Shown here in pieces: positions 55,139 through 63,350 of a DNA stretch of 64,000 nucleotides. Every line of letters begins with the position of its first letter. The first letter of the stretch is position 1. The notes beneath the pieces were generated by a model. The model was not told the DNA's origin and did no database searches. It was given only the letters and a program-made list of their open reading frames with translations. Both the position numbers and the translations under genes were made by a program. The DNA is from Pseudomonas sp. UBA6562. GTDB lineage: Bacteria; Pseudomonadota; Gammaproteobacteria; Pseudomonadales; Pseudomonadaceae. The stretch spans positions 62,001-126,000 of the forward strand of contig NZ_DJJS01000002.1 in assembly GCF_002434265.1 (NCBI RefSeq). Direction: 5' to 3'.

Positions 55139-56305
55139 ATGAATCTTCACGAGTATCAGGGCAAACAGCTGTTCGCTGAGTATGGCCTGCCAGTATCCAA
55201 GGGTTTCGCAGTCGATACCCCTGAAGCTGCAGCAGAAGCCTGCGACAAGATCGGTGGTTCGGAGTGGGTCGTCAAAGCCCAGGTCCACGCCGGTGGTCGC
55301 GGTAAAGCGGGCGGCGTCAAGCTGGTTCGCAGCAAGGAAGACGCCAAGGCGTTCGCCGCACAATGGTTGGGCAAGAACCTGGTGACCTACCAGACCGACG
55401 CCAACGGCCAACCCGTTTCCAAGATTCTGGTCGAATCCTGCACCGACATCGCCAAAGAGCTGTACCTGGGCGCTGTGGTGGACCGTTCGAGCCGTCGTAT
55501 CGTGTTCATGGCCTCCACCGAAGGTGGTGTGGACATCGAGAAAGTCGCGCACGAAACCCCCGAGAAGATCATCAAGGCGACTATCGATCCGCTGGTCGGC
55601 GCACAGCCGTTCCAGGGCCGTGAGCTGGCTTTCCAGCTGGGTCTGGAAGGCAAGCAAGTTACCCAGTTCGCGAAAATCTTCGTCGGTCTGGCCAAGCTGT
55701 TCCAGGACCACGACCTGGCCCTGCTGGAAGTCAACCCGCTGGTCATCAAGGCCGACGGCGACCTGCACTGCCTCGATGCCAAGCTGAACATCGACGCCAA
55801 CGCCATGTACCGTCAGCCCAAGCTGAAGACCTTCCACGACCCGTCGCAAGATGACGCCCGTGAAGCCCACGCCGCCAAGTTCGAACTGAACTACGTCGCG
55901 CTGGAAGGCAACATCGGCTGCATGGTCAACGGTGCCGGCCTGGCCATGGGTACCATGGACATCGTCAACCTGCACGGCGGCAAGCCAGCCAACTTCCTCG
56001 ACGTAGGTGGCGGCGCAACCAAAGAGCGCGTGACCGAAGCCTTCAAGATCATTCTGTCGGACAGCAATGTCGCGGCCGTTCTGGTCAACATCTTCGGCGG
56101 CATCGTTCGTTGCGACATGATTGCCGAAGGCATCATCGGCGCGGTGAAGGAAGTCGGCGTGAAAGTACCGGTTGTCGTCCGTCTGGAAGGCAACAACGCT
56201 GAACTCGGCGCCAAAGTACTGGCAGAAAGCGGTTTGAACATCATTGCTGCAACCAGCCTGACCGACGCTGCTCAACAAGTTGTCAAAGCTGCGGAGGGCA
56301 AGTAA
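55139..56305 (+). CDS. sucC: Succinyl-CoA synthetase, beta subunit
   Basis: A 388-residue ATP-grasp subunit, working with SucD to convert succinyl-CoA to succinate with nucleoside triphosphate formation. It begins MNLHEYQGKQLFAEYGLPVS and has the nucleotide site VKAQVHAGGRGKAGGVKL and later GNIGCMVNGAGLAMGTMD. The C-terminal part NIFGGIVRCDMIAEGI is typical. The family start at MNLHEYQ is used; a longer frame runs into the leader. It overlaps sucD by one base. Confidence 0.96.
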   Translation: MNLHEYQGKQLFAEYGLPVSKGFAVDTPEAAAEACDKIGGSEWVVKAQVHAGGRGKAGGVKLVRSKEDAKAFAAQWLGKNLVTYQTDANGQPVSKILVESCTDIAKELYLGAVVDRSSRRIVFMASTEGGVDIEKVAHETPEKIIKATIDPLVGAQPFQGRELAFQLGLEGKQVTQFAKIFVGLAKLFQDHDLALLEVNPLVIKADGDLHCLDAKLNIDANAMYRQPKLKTFHDPSQDDAREAHAAKFELNYVALEGNIGCMVNGAGLAMGTMDIVNLHGGKPANFLDVGGGATKERVTEAFKIILSDSNVAAVLVNIFGGIVRCDMIAEGIIGAVKEVGVKVPVVVRLEGNNAELGAKVLAESGLNIIAATSLTDAAQQVVKAAEGK

Positions 56306-57189
56306 TGAGCGTCCTGATCAATAAAGACACCAAAGTCATCTGCCAGGGCTTCACCGGCTCGCAGGGTACCTTCCACTCCGAGCAAGCCATCGCCTACGGC
56401 ACCAAGATGGTTGGCGGCGTGACCCCAGGCAAAGGCGGCACCACCCACCTGGGCCTGCCGGTGTTCAACACCGTCAAGGAAGCCGTCGAGACCACCGGCG
56501 CCGACGCTTCGGTGATCTACGTCCCGGCTCCGTTCTGCAAGGACTCGATCCTGGAAGCGGCCTTCGCCGGCATCAAGCTGATCGTCTGCATCACCGAAGG
56601 CATCCCGACCCTCGACATGCTGGACGCCAAGGTCAAGTGCGACGAGCTGGGCGTGACCCTGATCGGCCCTAACTGCCCAGGCGTCATCACGCCAGGCGAG
56701 TGCAAGATCGGCATCATGCCCGGTCACATCCACTTGCCAGGCAAGGTCGGTATCGTGTCGCGTTCCGGCACCCTGACCTACGAAGCGGTCAAGCAGACCA
56801 CCGACGCCGGTTTCGGCCAGTCGACCTGCGTGGGCATCGGTGGCGACCCGATCCCAGGTTCGAACTTCATCGACATCCTCAAGCTGTTCCAGGAAGACCC
56901 GCAGACCGAAGCGATCGTCATGATCGGCGAGATCGGCGGTTCGGCTGAAGAAGAGGCGGCTGCCTACATCAAGGCCAACGTCACCAAACCAGTCGTTTCC
57001 TACATCGCCGGCGTTACCGCGCCTGCGGGCAAGCGCATGGGCCATGCTGGCGCCATCATCTCCGGCGGCAAAGGCACTGCGGACGAGAAGTTCGCCGCCC
57101 TGCAAGACGCCGGTGTGAAGACCGTGCGTTCGCTGGCCGACATCGGCAAGGCCTTGGCCGAGCTGACCGGTTGGGAAGTGAAGCGCTAA
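56305..57189 (+). CDS. sucD: Succinyl-CoA synthetase, alpha subunit
   Basis: A 294-residue subunit binding CoA and carrying the phosphohistidine. The CoA motif GFTGSQGTFHSEQAIAYG is at the N-terminus. The phospho-His is in SYIAGVTAPAGKRMGHAGA near 245. The gene begins in the sucC stop, ensuring equal amounts. A terminator follows. Confidence 0.97.
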   Translation: MSVLINKDTKVICQGFTGSQGTFHSEQAIAYGTKMVGGVTPGKGGTTHLGLPVFNTVKEAVETTGADASVIYVPAPFCKDSILEAAFAGIKLIVCITEGIPTLDMLDAKVKCDELGVTLIGPNCPGVITPGECKIGIMPGHIHLPGKVGIVSRSGTLTYEAVKQTTDAGFGQSTCVGIGGDPIPGSNFIDILKLFQEDPQTEAIVMIGEIGGSAEEEAAAYIKANVTKPVVSYIAGVTAPAGKRMGHAGAIISGGKGTADEKFAALQDAGVKTVRSLADIGKALAELTGWEVKR

Positions 57190-57214
57190 TACGCTGACGC
57201 CCCCACGCGGCACA

Positions 57215-57238
57215 GAAACCACCTTCGGGTGGTTTTTG
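57215..57238 (+). terminator. Intrinsic terminator of the sdh-suc operon
   Basis: GAAACCACC-TTCG-GGTGGTTTTTG forms a perfect GC-rich stem with a stable TTCG loop and a run of T. It is 25 bases after sucD. Confidence 0.92.
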
Positions 57239-57549
57239 TGTTTTCAGGGACCATACAGCCAGCCGATCGAAAGCATAGGAATTTTCGTACAGACGTTGCG
57301 CCATTCGGCGAGTAACTTTCCTACACGTCTGGTCGTTTAGACGACAAGAACAGTCGCCTATCGGACAGGGTGGCGGGGCGCCGTGTGTTTTCCCGGCAAA
57401 TTGGGTAACCTACGCGCCATTTTGTGCCCGATCCCCAAAAGGGACCGACACGCTAAACGGGTCTGGCTCATCACGCCGGGCAGCATTTCCCTCATCCCTA
57501 GGGCAATCCCTTCTCGACTCCCGATTTCAGCAGTGTGGTACTTCCCTAA
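57239..57549. other. Intergenic region upstream of brnQ
   Basis: About 310 bases without a gene. A small dyad GTCGTTTAGACGAC lies at about 57327 to 57340. The part from 57420 to 57500 is GC-rich and could fold, but no U-run or conserved riboswitch was recognised. The brnQ promoter must lie here; no strong sigma-70 boxes were found. Confidence 0.4.
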
Positions 57550-58863
57550 ATGAAAGTGTTAAAAGGCCAGGACATCCTGGCGCTTGGCTTCATGACGTTC
57601 GCCCTGTTCGTAGGCGCCGGCAACATCATCTTCCCGCCCATCGTCGGTTTGCAGGCTGGCCCCAACGTGTGGATGGCCGCCTTGGGCTTTCTGGTCACGG
57701 CCGTGGGCCTGCCGGTCATCACCGTGGTCGCGCTGGCCAAGGTCGGTGGCGGCATGGACGCGCTGAGCAGCCCGATCGGCAAGTTCTTCGGCGGCCTGCT
57801 GGCGGCGGTGTGCTACCTGTCGGTCGGCCCGCTGTTCGCCACCCCGCGCACCGCCACCGTCTCGTTCGAGGTGGGTGTGGCGCCGCTGACGGGTGAAAGC
57901 CCACTGGCGTTGTTCATCTACAGCCTGGTGTATTTCCTGATCGTGCTGGCCGTGTCGATGTATCCCGGCAAGCTGCTCGATACCGTGGGCCGCTTCCTGG
58001 CGCCGCTGAAGATCATCGCCCTGGCCGCGCTCGGCATCGCCGCCTTCGCATTGCCGGCAGGCGACATCGGTGAAGCGCAGCAGGCCTACGTGGCTTCGCC
58101 GTTCTCCCAGGGCTTCATCAGCGGTTATCTGACCATGGATACCCTGGGTGCGTTGGTGTTCGGCATCGTCATCGTCAATGCCATCCGCTCGCGTGGCGTC
58201 GAATCGCCCAAGCTGATCACCCGCTACGCCATCATCGCCGGCCTGATCGCCGGTGTCGGCCTGGCACTGGTGTACGTCAGCCTGTTCCGCCTGGGTGCCG
58301 GCAGCCACGACATCGCCATGGGAGCCAGCAACGGTGCCGCGGTACTGCACGCTTACGTGCAGCACACCTTCGGTTCGCTGGGCAGCGGCTTCCTGGCGGT
58401 GCTGATCGCCTTGGCCTGTCTGGTCACGGCCGTCGGCCTGACCTGCGCCTGCGCCGAGTACTTCAGTCAGATCCTGCCGGTGTCCTACCGTGCGCTGGTG
58501 GTGATTCTGGCCGGCTTTTCGCTGCTGGTGTCGAACCTGGGCCTGACCAAGCTGATCATGTTCTCCATTCCCGTGCTGACGGCGATCTATCCGCCCTGCA
58601 TCGTGATGGTGGCCTTGAGCTTCGTCAAAGGCCTGTTCAATGCCCCAGCACGCGTCCTGGGCCCAGTGATGCTGGTGTCGCTGATATTCGGCGTCATCGA
58701 CGCCATCAAAGGCAGCAGCCTGGCGCATTACCTGCCGGACCTGGTCGCCAATCTGCCGCTTAGCGAGCAGGGCCTGGCCTGGCTGGTGCCGTCGCTGGCC
58801 GCGCTGGTAGTGTGTTTCGCCGTGGACCGCATGCTCGGTCAGTCGCAAGAAGCGCTGGCCTGA
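57550..58863 (+). CDS. brnQ: Branched-chain amino acid carrier, LIVCS family
   Basis: Sodium-coupled leucine, isoleucine and valine symporter in the inner membrane. The 437-residue sequence has 12 hydrophobic segments and opens with GFMTFALFVGAGNIIFPPIVG, the LIVCS hallmark. The segment VGPLFATPRTATVSFEVGVAP is also diagnostic. Direct ATG with no AGGAG (TTCCCTAA upstream), so translation initiation may be weak or regulated. Confidence 0.93.
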   Translation: MKVLKGQDILALGFMTFALFVGAGNIIFPPIVGLQAGPNVWMAALGFLVTAVGLPVITVVALAKVGGGMDALSSPIGKFFGGLLAAVCYLSVGPLFATPRTATVSFEVGVAPLTGESPLALFIYSLVYFLIVLAVSMYPGKLLDTVGRFLAPLKIIALAALGIAAFALPAGDIGEAQQAYVASPFSQGFISGYLTMDTLGALVFGIVIVNAIRSRGVESPKLITRYAIIAGLIAGVGLALVYVSLFRLGAGSHDIAMGASNGAAVLHAYVQHTFGSLGSGFLAVLIALACLVTAVGLTCACAEYFSQILPVSYRALVVILAGFSLLVSNLGLTKLIMFSIPVLTAIYPPCIVMVALSFVKGLFNAPARVLGPVMLVSLIFGVIDAIKGSSLAHYLPDLVANLPLSEQGLAWLVPSLAALVVCFAVDRMLGQSQEALA

Positions 58864-58909
58864 CGCTTCGCGGCAGGCCGGGTTGGATAACCGGAGGCCT
58901 GAGTCGCAA

Positions 58910-58940
58910 GAAACCCCGCAGTGAGCTGCGGGGTTTTTTT
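58910..58940 (+). terminator. Intrinsic terminator after brnQ
   Basis: AAACCCCGCAG and CTGCGGGGTTTTTTT form an 11-bp stem with a GTGAG loop and seven T. It lies about 50 bases past the stop. Confidence 0.92.
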
Positions 58941-59028
58941 ATCTGCGCGAAAAAGGCGTGCCTTTTCACCGCACCGAACGTCGAACATCGGTCTATACCT
59001 GTGCATCGTTCAGCGTTCGAGGCCGCCC

Positions 59029-59793
59029 ATGATCTTCATCGAAAACAACCTCAACCACTTGCTGGCTGTCTGCTGGTTCGCCCTGGCTTGGGGCGGCTAC
59101 ACCCGCTATGCCCTCTGGAAAGCCCGGGACACCGCGTGTCTGGCCAGCGTGTTGCACCTGTACCGTGAAGACTGGATGCGACGCATGCTGATGCGCGACA
59201 ACCGCATCGCCGATGCCAGCGTGATCGGCAATCTGGAACGCAATGCCTCGTTCTTCGCCTCCAGCACCCTGATCATCCTGGCCGGCATCCTCACCGTGCT
59301 CGGCGCTTCGGACCGCGCCCTGTCGCTGTTGGCCGATCTGCCCTTGGTGCAGCCAGCTTCCCAAGGCATCTCGGAGCTCAAGCTGCTGTGCCTGGCGATG
59401 GTCTTCGTCTATGCCTTCTTCACCTTCAGCTGGTGCATGCGCCAGTACAATTTCGCGGCAGTCGTGGTCGGTTCGGCGCCGATGATCGGCGAACGGCAGG
59501 TCAGCGAGCAGCAGCGCAACGCTTTTGCGGCAAGGGCAGCGCGTGTGTTGTCGTTGGCGGCCAACCAGTTCAACCTGGGATTGCGCGCCTACTACTTCGG
59601 AATGGCCCTGTTGACCTGGTTCATCAGCCCCTGGATGTTCATGCTGACCACCGTCGGTGTCGTGCTGATTCTCTATCGGCGCGAATTCCATTCGGATGTA
59701 CTCGAAGTGATGGTGTTCACTGCCACCGAAAGTGCGCCGAATGAAGCGGCCAAAGACGCCGTGCCCGGTCAATCGCAAACGCAATCGGTTTAA
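59029..59793 (+). CDS. DUF599-like inner-membrane protein
   Basis: A 254-residue protein with four hydrophobic segments (near 8 to 25, 70 to 92, 115 to 135 and 195 to 225). The segments WFALAWGGYTRYALW, SVLHLYREDWMRRMLMRDNRI and LNLGLRAYYF-like NQFNLGLRAYYFGMALLTWF fit the DUF599 family as I recall it. Role unknown. The start MIFIENNLNH is selected; a longer frame includes the brnQ terminator. It lies between two terminators, so it is a one-gene unit. Confidence 0.78.
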   Translation: MIFIENNLNHLLAVCWFALAWGGYTRYALWKARDTACLASVLHLYREDWMRRMLMRDNRIADASVIGNLERNASFFASSTLIILAGILTVLGASDRALSLLADLPLVQPASQGISELKLLCLAMVFVYAFFTFSWCMRQYNFAAVVVGSAPMIGERQVSEQQRNAFAARAARVLSLAANQFNLGLRAYYFGMALLTWFISPWMFMLTTVGVVLILYRREFHSDVLEVMVFTATESAPNEAAKDAVPGQSQTQSV

Positions 59794-59802
59794 TCGGCGC
59801 AT

Positions 59803-59830
59803 AAAAAAACCCGGCATCGCCGGGTTTTTT
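59803..59830. terminator. Bidirectional terminator between DUF599-like gene and lipoprotein gene
   Basis: AAAAAACCCGGC-ATC-GCCGGGTTTTTT is a perfect stem with T-runs on both strands, and the flanking genes converge on it. Confidence 0.93.
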
Positions 59831-59845
59831 ATTACCGCCAGGCAA

Positions 59846-60136
59846 TTACTGCTTGGCAGGCTCTGCAGGAACGGTGGTGTTCGGTGCAGTGGTAGCTGGC
59901 GTGGCGTCGTCGCGCGCTTCTTCAGCGGCTTTCTGCTGGGCTTCGGCCTGGTCGGCAGCAGCTTTGGCTTTCTCTTCGTTCGCTTCGTTGACCTTGTCCT
60001 GAGCGTCGTTCATTTTTTCCTGAGCGTTCTGGGAATGCTCCTGTGCGTCCTGGGCTTTGTCTTCGCTGGCTTTATCGCAAGCGGCCAAGCCCAGGGTAGC
60101 GGCCAACATCAGAGCAAAAGCAAAAGGTTTACGCAT
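59846..60136 (-). CDS. Small coiled-coil lipoprotein
   Basis: A 96-residue envelope protein. The signal peptide ends in a lipobox, LAAC, with Cys20 as lipidation site followed by Asp21, which may favour inner-membrane retention. The mature part is a highly charged helix rich in Ala, Gln, Glu and Lys (AQEKMNDAQDKVNEANEE), then a Thr/Pro/Ala-rich tail. Function unknown; such proteins may resemble Lpp-like spacers. It diverges from htpG, so it might share stress-related control, but no promoter for it was identified. GGAG lies nine bases upstream. Confidence 0.82.
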   Translation of the reverse strand: MRKPFAFALMLAATLGLAACDKASEDKAQDAQEHSQNAQEKMNDAQDKVNEANEEKAKAAADQAEAQQKAAEEARDDATPATTAPNTTVPAEPAKQ

Positions 60137-60386
60137 GATTGTGTATCTCCGTGGGTGAATAACTGACTTGTTGCTTCGAGTTGTGCCCTGCGAAAGAAGT
60201 TCCAAGTCCATTTCAGATAAACAGCGGGTTGTCGTGAAAGCACACATACAGGCCTTGTTGCTTCGGCGTGTGTGGCTGAAGGTGCGTTTTATTACTACCT
60301 CGGCAAAGGCTCGCACTTGTAAGTGCACGCGCACGCCGCGCATGCGCATGCTTCGGCAGATTCTAGAGCGGTTGTAAATCTCGCCC

Positions 60387-60414
60387 CTTGAAATGCCTGA
60401 GCCAGCCCCCATCT
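60387..60414 (+). promoter_or_regulatory. Sigma-32 heat-shock promoter of htpG
   Basis: CTTGAA (60387 to 60392), a 14-base spacer and CCCCATCT (60407 to 60414) match the sigma-32 consensus fully. It lies about 75 bases before the htpG start. The remaining part of the 353-bp gap (60137 to 60386) contains no gene. Confidence 0.88.
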
Positions 60415-60489
60415 GTTGGACATCCCGCCCTGAAAGCAGGCCTTGGCCGTCACGGCGACCTCCGCCAACCAATTGGAGTTTTGAAGACC

Positions 60490-62397
60490 ATGAGTGTGGA
60501 TACTCAAAAGGAAACCCTGGGCTTCCAGACCGAAGTGAAGCAACTGCTGCACCTGATGATTCATTCCTTGTATTCGAACAAGGAAATCTTCCTGCGTGAG
60601 CTGATCTCCAACGCCTCCGACGCCGCCGACAAGCTGCGTTTCGAAGCCCTGGCCAAGCCCGAGCTGCTCGAAGGCGACTCGGAACTCAAGATCCGCGTCA
60701 GCTTCGACAAAGCGGCCAATACCGTGACCCTGGAAGACAACGGCATCGGCATGAGCCGCCAGGACGTCATCACCCACCTGGGTACCATCGCCAAGTCCGG
60801 CACTGCCGACTTCATGAAGAACCTCACCGGCGACCAGAAGAAGGACTCGCACCTGATCGGTCAGTTCGGCGTGGGCTTCTACTCGGCCTTCATCGTCGCC
60901 GACAAGGTCGACGTGTTCAGCCGTCGCGCCGGCCAGCCGGCCGCCGAGGGTGTGCACTGGTCGTCCAAGGGCGAGGGTGACTTCGAGGTCGAGACCATCG
61001 ACAAGCCCGAGCGCGGTACCCGCATCGTGCTGCACCTCAAAGCCGGTGAAGACGAGTTCGCCGACGGCTGGCGCCTGCGCAACGTGATCAAGAAGTACTC
61101 CGATCACATCGCCTTGCCGATCGAGCTGCCCAAAGAGCAGGCCGAAGCGGCCGAGGGCGAAGAGGCGCCTGCGCAGGAGTGGGAAACGGTCAACCGCGCC
61201 AGCGCCCTGTGGACGCGTTCGCGTTCCGAGGTCAAGGACGAGGAGTACCAAGAGTTCTACAAGCACATCGGCCACGACTTCGAAAACCCGCTGACCTGGA
61301 GCCACAACAAGGTCGAGGGCAAGCTTGAGTACAACTCGCTGCTGTACGTGCCGGCCCGTGCGCCGTTCGACCTGTACCAGCGCGAAGCGCCACGCGGCTT
61401 GAAGCTGTACGTGCAACGCGTGTTCATCATGGACCAGGCCGAGTCGTTCCTGCCGCTGTACCTGCGCTTCATCAAAGGTGTGGTCGACTCCAACGACCTG
61501 TCGCTGAACGTGTCGCGGGAAATCCTGCAGAAAGACCCGATCATCGACTCCATGAAAACCGCGTTGACCAAGCGCGTGCTGGACATGCTGGAGAAGTTGG
61601 CCAAGAACGAGCCCGAGCAATACAAAGGCTTCTGGAAAAACTTCGGCCAGGTGCTGAAAGAAGGTCCGGCCGAAGACTTCGCCAACAAGGAAAAGATCGC
61701 CGGCCTGCTGCGCTTCGCCTCCACCCAGGGCGAGAACGGCGAGCAGGACGTATCGCTGGCCGACTACCTGGCACGCGCAAAGGACGGCCAGGACAAGGTC
61801 TACTACCTCACCGGCGAGTCCTACGCGCAGGTCAAGAACAGCCCGCACCTGGAAGTCTTCCGCAAGAAAGGCATCGAAGTGCTGCTGCTGACCGACCGCA
61901 TCGACGAGTGGCTGATGAGCTACCTCACCGAGTTCGACGGCAAGCAGTTCGTCGATGTCGCGCGCGGCGATCTGGACTTGGGCGCCTTGGATTCCGAGGA
62001 AGACAAGAAAGCCCAGGAAGAAGTCGCCAAGGATAAGGAAGGCTTGGTCGAGCGTTTGAAAACCGCACTGGGCGACAGCGTCGCCGAAGTGCGTGTGTCG
62101 CACCGTTTGACCGATTCTCCGGCGATTCTGGCCATCGGCGAGCAGGACTTGGGGTTGCAAATGCGTCAGATCCTGGAGGCGAGCGGGCAGAAGGTGCCGG
62201 ACTCCAAGCCGATCTTCGAATTCAACCCGAGCCATCCGTTGATCGAAAAGCTCGACCATGAGCAGAGCGAAGACCGCTTCGCCGAACTGTCGCATATCCT
62301 CTTCGACCAGGCTGCCCTGGCCGCGGGCGACAGTTTGAAAGACCCGGCGGCCTATGTGCGCCGTCTGAACAAGCTGCTGGTCGAGCTGTCTGCTTGA
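60490..62397 (+). CDS. htpG: Hsp90-family molecular chaperone
   Basis: A 635-residue cytoplasmic ATP-dependent chaperone, dimeric. The N-terminal GHKL ATPase shows LFLRELISNASDAADKLR-type segment (EIFLRELISNASDAADKLRF in part), TLEDNGIGMSRQDV and LIGQFGVGFYSAFIVAD. The middle domain includes LKLYVQRVFIMDQAE and GVVDSNDLSLNVSREILQ. The C-terminal dimer domain lacks the eukaryotic MEEVD, as in bacteria. ATG 60490 follows a poor ribosome site (TTTTGAAGACC); the family start MSVDTQKETLGFQ confirms it. Confidence 0.97.
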   Translation: MSVDTQKETLGFQTEVKQLLHLMIHSLYSNKEIFLRELISNASDAADKLRFEALAKPELLEGDSELKIRVSFDKAANTVTLEDNGIGMSRQDVITHLGTIAKSGTADFMKNLTGDQKKDSHLIGQFGVGFYSAFIVADKVDVFSRRAGQPAAEGVHWSSKGEGDFEVETIDKPERGTRIVLHLKAGEDEFADGWRLRNVIKKYSDHIALPIELPKEQAEAAEGEEAPAQEWETVNRASALWTRSRSEVKDEEYQEFYKHIGHDFENPLTWSHNKVEGKLEYNSLLYVPARAPFDLYQREAPRGLKLYVQRVFIMDQAESFLPLYLRFIKGVVDSNDLSLNVSREILQKDPIIDSMKTALTKRVLDMLEKLAKNEPEQYKGFWKNFGQVLKEGPAEDFANKEKIAGLLRFASTQGENGEQDVSLADYLARAKDGQDKVYYLTGESYAQVKNSPHLEVFRKKGIEVLLLTDRIDEWLMSYLTEFDGKQFVDVARGDLDLGALDSEEDKKAQEEVAKDKEGLVERLKTALGDSVAEVRVSHRLTDSPAILAIGEQDLGLQMRQILEASGQKVPDSKPIFEFNPSHPLIEKLDHEQSEDRFAELSHILFDQAALAAGDSLKDPAAYVRRLNKLLVELSA

Positions 62398-62413
62398 GTT
62401 GATGCGTCTGTAC

Positions 62414-62439
62414 GAAAGCCCGCTTCGGCGGGCTTTTTT
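62414..62439 (+). terminator. Intrinsic terminator of htpG
   Basis: AAGCCCGC-TTCG-GCGGGCTTTTTT makes an eight-bp stem with a TTCG loop and T-run, 18 bases past the stop. Confidence 0.94.
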
Positions 62440-62495
62440 CATGGGGCCGGCGCACGCTGCGTGGCGGCCGCGACGTGAAAACACAGGAGAAGTAC

Positions 62496-63221
62496 ATGAG
62501 CAAGGTCATCACCGAATCACTGACCTACCGTTGTTCCGGCCAGACCTTCGAAAGCCGTCTGGTCTATGCCCAGGACGGCCTGCCACGGCCGGCGCTGATC
62601 ATGGCGCCGAACTGGATGGGCGTTACCCCGGGTGCCGAGCGCATCGCCCAGGAAGTCGCCAGCCGCGGCTACGTGGTGTTGCTGGTAGACCTCTATGGGC
62701 AAACGCTGCGCCCGAGCAACGCCGACGAAGCGCTGGCAGCCATGATGCCCCTCAAGGAAGACCGCAATGAGCTGCGCAAGCGCATGAACGAAGCGCTCGC
62801 GCAGTTGCTGGGCCAGTCCCGCGTGGTGCTGGCGCCGGGCAAGGTGGCGGCCTTCGGCTTCTGTTTCGGCGGCTGCTGCGCGCTGGAGCAGGCACGCAGC
62901 GGGGCGGACCTCAAGGCGGCGATCTCTTTCCACGGCACACTCGATACCCCTGACCCGGACGACGCCAAACGGATCGAAGGTGCCGTGCTGGTGTTGCACG
63001 GTGCCCAGGACCCTCTGGTGCCCAAAGAGCAGCTGCCGGCGTTCGAGGCGGAAATGTCCGCTGCCGATGTGGACTGGCAGTTGACCAGCTACGGCGGAGC
63101 GGTGCACTCGTTCACCGACCCCGATGCCAACGTGCCGGGTAAGAACCAGTACAACCGTAAAGTGGCGGAGCGGGCGTTCACCGCCATGTACAACCTACTG
63201 GACGAGGTGTTCGCACGCTGA
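62496..63221 (+). CDS. Dienelactone hydrolase-family protein
   Basis: A 241-residue alpha/beta hydrolase. The nucleophile elbow is GFCFGG, so Cys takes the place of Ser as in dienelactone hydrolases. The acid and base are in HGAQDPLVP and GGAVHSFTDP. The physiological substrate is unknown. The ATG has AGGAG seven bases before it; an in-frame ATG seven codons earlier lies within that leader and is less likely. It forms a single-gene unit after htpG. Confidence 0.86.
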   Translation: MSKVITESLTYRCSGQTFESRLVYAQDGLPRPALIMAPNWMGVTPGAERIAQEVASRGYVVLLVDLYGQTLRPSNADEALAAMMPLKEDRNELRKRMNEALAQLLGQSRVVLAPGKVAAFGFCFGGCCALEQARSGADLKAAISFHGTLDTPDPDDAKRIEGAVLVLHGAQDPLVPKEQLPAFEAEMSAADVDWQLTSYGGAVHSFTDPDANVPGKNQYNRKVAERAFTAMYNLLDEVFAR

Positions 63222-63350
63222 TCGGACAACCGTCCGTGCCGAGGCGTCGGCCCGTTATTCCAGGGCTGGCGCACAGGGCAGGGCAGGGCTGAACCCTGGG
63301 CTCCAGGCGCGGGTCTATCGGGCTTCAATTCGATGAAGGAAGCCCCCGCC

